From Candidatus Latescibacterota bacterium (lineage in GTDB: Bacteria; Krumholzibacteriota; Krumholzibacteriia; Krumholzibacteriales; WJIX01), in assembly GCA_030621255.1 (NCBI GenBank), contig JAUXHZ010000077.1, forward strand, positions 1 through 6,064: a stretch of 6,064 nt of DNA, in the 5' to 3' direction. This document shows positions 1 through 5,356 of this stretch, in pieces. The position numbers and the translations under genes are program-made. Every line of letters begins with the position of its first letter. Position 1 is the first letter of the stretch. The notes beneath the pieces are model-generated. The model ran no database searches. It was not told the DNA's origin and was given only the letters and a program-made list of their open reading frames with translations.

Positions 1-1029
1 GAGTATCCGGAAAGGATAGCGGTTATTACTTCAGCTTCTGGTTCCGTGATAAGAGATATTACTAATACTCTGGAAAGAAGATGGCCTGTAGCCGAACTTA
101 TTCATATTCATGCCGATGTTCAAGGATCAGGAGCTGTTGAATCTGTGTCGGAAGCGTTTGATAAAATAAATGATATGGACAAGATAGATCTGGTTATATT
201 GGCAAGGGGAGGTGGAAGTATTGAGGATTTATGGACATTTAATACTGAAAGAGTGGCAAGAGCTGTAGCGAATTCAAAATATCCTGTGATTACCGGAATT
301 GGACATGAAACAGACACGACTGTAGTTGATTATGTTTCCGATTTGCGAGCAGCAACACCAACAGCCGCAGCTGAGCTTTCTGCTCCCTCCATTCAGGATG
401 TGGCGAATAATCTTGATGTGCGGATGAAGCAGCTTAGGAAGGGCTGTCTGCGGGAATCACGAAGGAGAATTCAGCTGGTAGAGTATCTTTTGAGCAGCAA
501 TGTTTTTCCGGCAGTGATTTATAAACTTGAACGATCGGGGTTGATGCTCGATGATAAAATCGAGAGATTAGCGCAATGGTGGCCGTGGCATAGGAGAGAA
601 AAAACAGACGATATATCTAAAGGTATTCAATCGATTGAAAGATCTATAGATAAAAAACAAGGGTATTTCAGGAAAAGGCTGGGCGATCTTGCTGAAGAAC
701 TCTTTGCCCGGAATCCTAAAGTTTTTGTAAAGACTTCGTTGGAGACTCTGAAGAATTTTTTGTATCTTATAAGAGCTAATACTGAAAGGGGACTGAATTA
801 TTCTATAAAGGAACTTGACGGTAAGATTCGAGCCCTGAAAACTCTTAACCCGGGGAAGGTGTTGAAGCGGGGATATGCCATATGCACTAAAAGGGATAGC
901 GCTGAAATTGTAAAAAGTGTAACAGCTGTTAATGAGGGAGAAAATATTTTGGTCCATTTTTACAGGGGGGGAATTGAGTGTGAAGTTAAAGGAAAAAGAG
1001 GAGAGAGTAAATGGCTAAAAAACCGTTGA
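1..1029 (+). CDS. xseA: Exodeoxyribonuclease VII large subunit, 5' end missing
   Basis: Catalytic subunit of exonuclease VII, which with several XseB copies degrades single-stranded DNA to oligonucleotides in the cytoplasm. The frame is open from base 1 and the first codons read EYPERIAVITS followed by IRDI, a conserved block inside the family's nuclease domain, so the gene starts upstream and the GTG at 46 is not its start. Visible are 342 residues; about 110-130 residues holding the N-terminal OB-fold are missing compared with the usual 400-460. Signatures: RGGGSIEDLW near fragment residues 69-78, GHETD at 101-105, then a DLRAATPTAAAELS block; a long charged, probably helical region; and a C-terminal NPGKVLKRGYAI segment with the small terminal domain (the HFYRGG region). 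The last 19 bases overlap xseB. A G7 run lies at 965-971 but the frame is intact. Family identity is certain. Confidence 0.97.
   Translation, partial: EYPERIAVITSASGSVIRDITNTLERRWPVAELIHIHADVQGSGAVESVSEAFDKINDMDKIDLVILARGGGSIEDLWTFNTERVARAVANSKYPVITGIGHETDTTVVDYVSDLRAATPTAAAELSAPSIQDVANNLDVRMKQLRKGCLRESRRRIQLVEYLLSSNVFPAVIYKLERSGLMLDDKIERLAQWWPWHRREKTDDISKGIQSIERSIDKKQGYFRKRLGDLAEELFARNPKVFVKTSLETLKNFLYLIRANTERGLNYSIKELDGKIRALKTLNPGKVLKRGYAICTKRDSAEIVKSVTAVNEGENILVHFYRGGIECEVKGKRGESKWLKNR
997..1005 (+). promoter_or_regulatory. Ribosome binding site of xseB, inside xseA
   Basis: AGAGGAGAG lies a few bases before the ATG at 1011 and within the last codons of xseA. It fixes the xseB start and means xseB is translated from the same mRNA while xseA is being finished. 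Confidence 0.7.
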
Positions 1030-1238
1030 ATTTTGAAAGTTCTATGGAAAGGCTGGAAGATATAGTACGAAAACTTGAGGACGAGAGTATACCTCTTGAA
1101 GATAGTATAAGGCTGTACGAAGAAGGAATTAAGATAGGCAAGAAATGTAGAAATATTCTTGATCAAGCCGATCGGAAAATCAAACAGCTTTCAAAGCCTG
1201 ATTCAGATAATTCGAAAAAAGATGTGACTGATGAATAG
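1011..1238 (+). CDS. xseB: Exodeoxyribonuclease VII small subunit
   Basis: Small non-catalytic subunit that binds the helical arm of XseA to form active exonuclease VII. The 75 residues match the usual 60-80. The family pattern is clear: NFESSMERLEDIVRKLED (residues 7-24), then IPLEDSIRLYEEGIKIGKKC (27-46) and LDQADRKI; together these form the expected two-helix hairpin, and the last 15 residues are a polar tail. The ATG at 1011 has a good ribosome binding site and gives the normal N-terminus. The gene overlaps xseA by 19 bases and the next gene by 8, which fits the need to make both exonuclease subunits together. Nothing is broken or odd. Confidence 0.96.
   Translation: MAKKPLNFESSMERLEDIVRKLEDESIPLEDSIRLYEEGIKIGKKCRNILDQADRKIKQLSKPDSDNSKKDVTDE
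1231..1238 (+). promoter_or_regulatory. xseB stop / ispA start overlap (translational coupling)
   Basis: ATGAATAG contains the ispA start codon and the xseB stop codon five bases apart. Because the preceding bases (AAAAAAGATGTGACTG) give little ribosome binding signal, ispA translation probably depends on ribosomes finishing xseB. This is inference from spacing only. Confidence 0.5.
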
Positions 1239-2121
1239 ACCAGATCCTGAATATGCACTGAGGCGTGATGCAAAGAGGATCAACGAGAAACTAAACAGCA
1301 TTTTACCATCAGAGAGCAAAAAACCAATTTCTCTTCATAGAGCAATGCGTCACTCGGTCCTTTGTGGAGGCAAAAGAATCAGAGGGCTTTTATGCCTCTG
1401 GTCACATGAAGTAAATGGGCAAAGATATCCAGCTTCAGCATTGAAAGCGGCGTGTGCGATCGAATTATTGCACACATATACCTTAATTCATGATGATTTG
1501 CCGAGCCTGGATGATGATGATATTAGACGCGGCAAACCTTCGTGTCATATTAAATACGGACCGGCTATAGCTATTCTTGCAGGCGATGCCCTTCAGGCTC
1601 TTGCTTTTGAAACACTGGTCGGGTGTGAGGAAGCGCCTTATGAAAATACCATTCGGGCGGCAAGGATCCTTTCCCGATCTGCAGGTTCTTGTCATCTTGT
1701 AGGTGGGCAGGTCGCTGATATTGAGAGTGAAGGATCTTATCTTTCACGCGAAAAAGTTGAATTTATTCATTCCAACAAAACTGCTGAATTAATTGCCGCT
1801 TCACTTTCAATAGGAGCCCTTCTATCGAAGGGAGAAGGTGAAGACAGGAAGAATATGTACCGAATAGGGAAAAAGATCGGTTTGGCCTTTCAAATAGTTG
1901 ATGATTTGATTGATCTTGAAGGAGATGCCGAAATTGTCGGCAAGGCTTTGAGGAAAGACGCGCAAAAAGGAAAAGTGACCTATCCCGCGGTTTATGGAAT
2001 TGAAGGTTCGAGAAAAAAGGCGGGGAAACTTGTTCAAGAAGCACTTGACGGGCTCAAAAATTATCCCGATACATTTAAACTGGAATTTCTTTTTAATCGG
2101 ATTTTGAAACGGATTCGGTGA
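1231..2121 (+). CDS. ispA: Farnesyl diphosphate synthase type polyprenyl synthetase
   Basis: Cytosolic enzyme that condenses IPP with DMAPP and then GPP to give a C15 chain for undecaprenyl phosphate and quinones. The 296 residues match bacterial IspA (about 290-300). Signatures: GGKRIRG at 46-52, the first aspartate-rich motif DDLPSLDDDD at 88-97 with the two-residue insertion of bacterial short-chain enzymes, LVGGQ at 156-160, HSNKTAEL at 180-187, and the second aspartate-rich motif QIVDDLID at 221-228, followed by KGKVTYP. Tyr83, five residues before the first motif, is the bulky residue typical of C15 producers, so FPP is the inferred main product; GGPP is less likely. A stop at 1225-1227 makes ATG 1231 the first ATG in the frame. 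No strong Shine-Dalgarno is visible before it, and it lies in the overlap ATGAATAG with the xseB stop, so translational coupling is likely. Confidence 0.94.
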   Translation: MNRPDPEYALRRDAKRINEKLNSILPSESKKPISLHRAMRHSVLCGGKRIRGLLCLWSHEVNGQRYPASALKAACAIELLHTYTLIHDDLPSLDDDDIRRGKPSCHIKYGPAIAILAGDALQALAFETLVGCEEAPYENTIRAARILSRSAGSCHLVGGQVADIESEGSYLSREKVEFIHSNKTAELIAASLSIGALLSKGEGEDRKNMYRIGKKIGLAFQIVDDLIDLEGDAEIVGKALRKDAQKGKVTYPAVYGIEGSRKKAGKLVQEALDGLKNYPDTFKLEFLFNRILKRIR

Positions 2122-2122
2122 C

Positions 2123-2563
2123 ATGATAAAAACGCTACTTTACAAGTACAGCTTCCTAGTCCCGATATTGGTTGGTTTACTGGTTCAAATTCTTAAAGTT
2201 TTTGTTTATTCTTTAGTAAACATGAAGATTGATTACGGCAGGATATTAAATGCGAATGGTATGCCGAATTTGCATTCAGCCGTATTTAGTTCGCTGTCGA
2301 TGAGTATAGGAATTAAGTACGGTTATTCCACTTTACTGTTTTCTGTGGTAATTGCCTATAGTATGATAATTATGCACGATACAATTAGATTAAAAAGAGA
2401 AAAAGAGAAACAGACAAATCTGATAAATTTAATTATTGCGAACGTGAATGAATTTAGGAACGTTAGAGAAGGGAAAGCAAGAAAAGTCCTGCAAATACGG
2501 ATATTTGATATAGCAGCAGGAGCCATGTTGGGCGTATTGATTACATATCTTTTGATTTATTAA
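2123..2563 (+). CDS. Divergent PAP2-related (DUF212) membrane protein
   Basis: A small integral membrane protein of 146 residues, close to the usual size of the DUF212 family (YuiD-like, distantly related to PAP2 phosphatases). Likely membrane segments are about 9-33, 54-66, 68-85 and 126-146. The family pattern is recognisable: QILK at 22-25, GMPNLHSA at 46-53 where GMPSSHSA is usual, GIKYGYST at 63-70, HD at 85-86 where YDAAG is usual, then KR and KQ (91-92, 96-97), and a final AAGAMLGVL. The GHTPxEV block before the last helix is replaced by QIRIFDI, so its conserved histidine is lost. His51 remains. The gene starts one base after the ispA stop (TGACATG), so coupling is likely. Function is unproven; location between ispA and dxs suggests a role with prenyl phosphates or lipids. 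An inactive or altered family member is also possible. Confidence 0.8.
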   Translation: MIKTLLYKYSFLVPILVGLLVQILKVFVYSLVNMKIDYGRILNANGMPNLHSAVFSSLSMSIGIKYGYSTLLFSVVIAYSMIIMHDTIRLKREKEKQTNLINLIIANVNEFRNVREGKARKVLQIRIFDIAAGAMLGVLITYLLIY

Positions 2564-2565
2564 CA

Positions 2566-2572
2566 CAGGAGG
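2566..2572 (+). promoter_or_regulatory. Strong ribosome binding site of dxs
   Basis: CAGGAGG sits in the 20-base gap after the DUF212 stop, with 11 bases between it and the ATG at 2584, slightly longer than ideal. It is the best Shine-Dalgarno in the window and suggests dxs can be translated independently of the genes before it. Confidence 0.8.
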
Positions 2573-2583
2573 CTAATTTATTC

Positions 2584-4455
2584 ATGCTGGAGAATATTAA
2601 CAGTCCTTTAGATATAAAAAAATATTCAATACCTGAATTGGAAAAATTATGTGATGAGATAAGAAAGTATATAATTGAAATAGTATCGAAGAGAGGCGGT
2701 CATCTTGCTTCGAGCCTGGGATGTGTGGAAATCATCATAGCTCTGCATTATGTATTCGATGCTCCAAAAGATAAGATTCTCTGGGACGTTGGTCATCAAT
2801 CCTACGCACACAAAATAATCACTGGACGGAAGGAAGCCTTCAAGAAGCTGCGTGAGTATAAAGGAATAAGCGGATTTCCGAATATCTTTGAAAGTGAATA
2901 CGATACATTCGGAGTTGGCCATGCGGGTACTGCTATATCAGCCGCGCTTGGTTTTGCTGTGGCCAGGGATATCAAGGGGGATGAGAATTTTGTAATAAGT
3001 GTTGTTGGTGACGGAGCAATATCGTCCGGGTTAGCCTTAGAGGGAATCAACCAAACGGGACATATGGGGAAAGATAAGTTTGTTATTGTATTAAATGATA
3101 ATGAAATGTCTATATCGAGGAATGTCGGAGCTCTGGCGAAATATTTGACAAAAATTACAACCGGGCAGCTGTATCTTCAGATTCATAAGGATGTTTGGGA
3201 ACTTATGGGCAAGATTCCAAATTTGGGTGAAAAAGCCCAGAAAATTGCAAGGAAGATAAAGGAAAGTATAAAGAATCTTGTTGTGCCGAATATGCTTTTT
3301 GAAGATCTGGGGTTTAATTATTTCGGCCCCATTGATGGTCATGATATAGGTCAATTGGTAAATACATTTTCAAAGATAAAAAATATAAAGGGCCCCATTT
3401 TCATACATGCCGTTACAAAAAAAGGAAAAGGTTATTCATACGCTGAGGAAAACGCGGAGAAGTTTCACGGCGTAGGAGAATTTTATAAGACAACCGGTGG
3501 ATCGAAAGCAAAATCAAAAAAGAAGAAGTACAGTGATATTTTTGGAGATACTATTATAGATATTGCCAGAGAGGATGAAAAAGTAGTAGTAATTACCGCT
3601 GCCATGAAACATGGTACGGGACTCGTAAATTTCGCTGAAGAGTTTCCTGACAGGTTCTTTGATGTCGGCATATGTGAACAGCACGCGGTTACATTTGCTG
3701 CCGGCCTGGCTAGAGAAGGATTTAAACCTTTTGTTGATATATATTCCACATTTCTTCAAAGAAGCCTTGATCAAATAATTCATGATGTCGCTTTGCAGAA
3801 ATTGCCGGTACGGTTCTTATTGGATAGAGCTGGAATTGTGGGTGAGGATGGCCCGACCCATCACGGCAATTTTGACATTAGCTTTCTGCGGATGATTCCA
3901 GGAATTGTGCTTATGGCTTCTTCAGATGAAGAAGAAATGGGAAGGATGATTTACAATTTGTATAATCTTAAAGATGGGCCTTCAGCGCTCCGTTTTCCCA
4001 GAGGAAGGGTTAGGGGTATTGAGTTTGTTGAGAAAAAGAAAGCACTGGAATTTGGAAAAGGAGTTTTAATAAAAAAGGGAAGGGACGCTTCAATCCTGGC
4101 GGTTGGAAGCATGGTTGATGTCGCAATAAAAGCAAGTGATCTTCTCCTTGGGAATGGTGTCGATACGGCCGTAGCAAACGCGAGATTTGTTAAGCCGATT
4201 GACAAGAATTTGATTGCTGAATGTTGTGAAGGAGGTGCCCCGATCTTCACAATTGAGGAAAATACTGTTGCAGGAGGCTTTGGAGACGCTGTATCTGAAG
4301 TATTATCTGAATACGGATTGAAGAATTTTCATAGAAGAATCGGGATACCGGATAATTTTGTCCCTCATGGAAAAAGAGATGAATTACTTGCCGATATTAA
4401 TTTAACCCCGGAAGGTGTGGCGGCTACCGTAAAATTATCTTTAAAAAAAAGCTAG
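2584..4455 (+). CDS. dxs: 1-deoxy-D-xylulose-5-phosphate synthase
   Basis: Thiamine diphosphate enzyme that joins pyruvate and glyceraldehyde 3-phosphate to DXP, the first and often rate-limiting step of the MEP isoprenoid pathway. It is full length: 623 residues against about 620-640. In order: His40 in GGHLASSLG, WDVGHQSYAHKI (67-78), GHAGTAISAALG (112-123), the ThDP/Mg site from GDGA (142-145) to LNDNEMSIS (170-178), GPIDGHD (248-254), and a lysine-rich linker (about 307-316). The transketolase-like middle domain has GICEQHAVTFAAGLA with catalytic Glu365, YSTFLQR (387-393), DRAGIVGEDGPTHHG (414-428) and RFPRG (470-474) for phosphate binding; the C-terminal domain has EENTVAGGFG (558-567). 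The first residues, LENINSPLDIKKYS, align with the normal family N-terminus, supporting ATG 2584. The gene ends in an A8 run just before its stop. Confidence 0.98.
   Translation: MLENINSPLDIKKYSIPELEKLCDEIRKYIIEIVSKRGGHLASSLGCVEIIIALHYVFDAPKDKILWDVGHQSYAHKIITGRKEAFKKLREYKGISGFPNIFESEYDTFGVGHAGTAISAALGFAVARDIKGDENFVISVVGDGAISSGLALEGINQTGHMGKDKFVIVLNDNEMSISRNVGALAKYLTKITTGQLYLQIHKDVWELMGKIPNLGEKAQKIARKIKESIKNLVVPNMLFEDLGFNYFGPIDGHDIGQLVNTFSKIKNIKGPIFIHAVTKKGKGYSYAEENAEKFHGVGEFYKTTGGSKAKSKKKKYSDIFGDTIIDIAREDEKVVVITAAMKHGTGLVNFAEEFPDRFFDVGICEQHAVTFAAGLAREGFKPFVDIYSTFLQRSLDQIIHDVALQKLPVRFLLDRAGIVGEDGPTHHGNFDISFLRMIPGIVLMASSDEEEMGRMIYNLYNLKDGPSALRFPRGRVRGIEFVEKKKALEFGKGVLIKKGRDASILAVGSMVDVAIKASDLLLGNGVDTAVANARFVKPIDKNLIAECCEGGAPIFTIEENTVAGGFGDAVSEVLSEYGLKNFHRRIGIPDNFVPHGKRDELLADINLTPEGVAATVKLSLKKS
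4443..4450 (+). other. A8 slippery run at the end of dxs, possible -1 frameshift site
   Basis: Eight adenines stand immediately before AGC TAG. In the dxs frame the first seven are phased A_AAA_AAA, a classic -1 slippery heptamer. A -1 shift, or one added A in the transcript, would enter the nadK frame, which has no stop between here and the nadK ATG at 4482. No convincing downstream stem-loop or upstream stimulator was identified, and another A8 run lies inside nadK (4854-4861), so this may be composition alone. Confidence 0.3.
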
Positions 4456-4466
4456 AAGTTTTACCT

Positions 4467-4472
4467 GGGAGG
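4467..4472 (+). promoter_or_regulatory. Ribosome binding site of nadK
   Basis: GGGAGG lies in the 26-base gap after the dxs stop, nine bases before the ATG at 4482. It fixes that start; no ATG, GTG or TTG lies in frame between the dxs stop and 4482. The gap shows no hairpin with a T run, so no terminator. Confidence 0.8.
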
Positions 4473-4481
4473 ATAGAAGAA

Positions 4482-5339
4482 ATGAAAATTAAGAAATTGG
4501 GAATTATTGCTAATATGAAGAAAAAAGCAATTAATTCCATTATTTCGGAGGCAATAGAGATTTTACCGGATCAGGTTGAACTTGTTGGAACCAAAGAAAT
4601 TTCAGAGTTGCCAGGCAAGGATAAGATAAAATATTCAGAATCGTTCAAGGGTTGTGACGCAGTTGTTGCTTTTGGTGGTGACGGCACTATTCTGACGGCT
4701 GCCAGAATGATTGAGGAAGATGAAATTCCGCTTCTTGGAATAAAAATTCGGAGTCTGGGATTTCTTGCTGAGGATAATCTTAAAAGAGCACTTAATGCCC
4801 TTTTTGAGGGAAGATACGACATACAGAAAAGAATGCGGCTTGAAGTAAAACATAAAAAAAACGGACGCGAAGATAAGGTTACGGCACTAAATGATGTTGT
4901 TATCCACGGTGTCGGATTATCCCGTGTGCTACATATAAAAATCAGTATTGGCGGGACTCTCCTTGGAGAATATTTGTCAGACGGGGTTATTGTATCTACT
5001 CCGACAGGCTCGACGGCATATTCTCTGGCAGCGGGAGGGCCGATCATTACCCCGGTTGGAATGGAGGCTTTCGTAATAACACCTCTATGCCCGCATTCAC
5101 TTTCGGTAAGACCGGTTGTTATTAGTGGTGAAGAGTCTTTCAATGTGAAAGTTATCGAATCCGCCGAAAAAACTCTTATCACAATTGACGGGCAGGAGAC
5201 TCGTGAAGTCCAGGTAGGTGAAAAACTGGCCTTTTGCCGAAGTAAAAAAGTTACAAAATTGATTGTGACTGAAAACTATAATTTCTACGGTTTGGTTCGG
5301 AGAAAGTTAAAATGGGGAGGGGTTTTAAGAAAGCGTTAA
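4482..5339 (+). CDS. nadK: NAD kinase (ATP/polyphosphate-dependent)
   Basis: Cytosolic enzyme that phosphorylates NAD to NADP, setting the supply of NADPH for biosynthesis, including the DXP reductoisomerase step after Dxs. The 285 residues match the usual 270-300. Signatures: FGGDGT at 64-69 with catalytic Asp67, LND at 136-138 (the NE/ND motif), the glycine-rich core DGVIVSTPTGSTAYSLAAGG (167-186), TPLCPHSLSVRPVV (200-213) and IDGQ (235-238). One oddity: the segment normally close to GINxGxLGFL reads GIKIRSLGFL (86-95), so the asparagine and second glycine are replaced by lysine and arginine, while Phe94 is kept. Everything else looks functional. It follows dxs by 26 bases and its end overlaps an alternative recN start. 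The opposite strand of this gene is open for about 200 codons, but that is a shadow. Confidence 0.97.
   Translation: MKIKKLGIIANMKKKAINSIISEAIEILPDQVELVGTKEISELPGKDKIKYSESFKGCDAVVAFGGDGTILTAARMIEEDEIPLLGIKIRSLGFLAEDNLKRALNALFEGRYDIQKRMRLEVKHKKNGREDKVTALNDVVIHGVGLSRVLHIKISIGGTLLGEYLSDGVIVSTPTGSTAYSLAAGGPIITPVGMEAFVITPLCPHSLSVRPVVISGEESFNVKVIESAEKTLITIDGQETREVQVGEKLAFCRSKKVTKLIVTENYNFYGLVRRKLKWGGVLRKR
5299..5306 (+). promoter_or_regulatory. Candidate ribosome binding site for an upstream recN start
   Basis: GGAGAAAG inside the end of nadK lies just before an ATG at 5312 that is in frame with recN, with no stop between 5312 and 5357. It is better placed than anything before ATG 5357. If used, recN would overlap nadK by 28 bases and gain 15 residues (MGRGFKKALSFIIFK). 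Confidence 0.4.
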
Positions 5340-5344
5340 GCTTT
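5330..5344 (+). other. Small inverted repeat across the nadK stop
   Basis: AAAGC (5330-5334) and GCTTT (5340-5344) can pair around a five-base loop that contains the nadK stop. There is no T run after it, so it is not a standard terminator. It could slightly alter access to the recN start or be chance. Confidence 0.25.
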
Positions 5345-5349
5345 ATAAT
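5344..5349 (+). promoter_or_regulatory. Possible -10 box of a recN promoter
   Basis: TATAAT, a perfect -10 hexamer, is separated by seven bases from ATG 5357, which would place the transcript start at or next to the start codon and give a leaderless recN mRNA. No good -35 box is seen at 16-18 bases upstream (the bases there are near GGTTTT), and the region is AT-rich, so chance is a real possibility. No LexA-type operator such as CTGT-N8-ACAG or GAAC-N4-GTTC was recognised nearby. Confidence 0.3.
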
Positions 5350-5356
5350 ATTTAAA

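Noticed and set aside
46..48. GTG as the start of xseA
   Set aside because: The frame is open to base 1 and the codons before 46 encode the conserved PERIAVITS block, so the gene begins outside the window.
965..971. G7 run near the end of xseA as a phase-variation or frameshift site
   Set aside because: The frame through it gives the normal C-terminus, and the alternative frame leading to xseB meets a stop at 975-977, so no fusion is possible.
2045..2075. TTGACG with a TACATT about 19 bases later as a promoter for the DUF212 gene
   Set aside because: Spacing is long, the -10 match is poor, and it lies inside ispA coding sequence; no more support than chance.
4456..4481. Terminator between dxs and nadK
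   Set aside because: No stem-loop followed by T residues is present; the gap is mostly the nadK ribosome binding site.
4854..4861. A8 run inside nadK as a second programmed slippage site
   Set aside because: It is phased after a T rather than as A_AAA_AAA, lies in a variable lysine-rich loop, and the product is intact; it mainly shows that A8 runs occur by composition here.
4571..5182. 203-codon open frame on the - strand opposite nadK
   Set aside because: The + strand encodes a complete NAD kinase with all motifs; the reverse product resembles no family I know and is explained as a codon-bias shadow.
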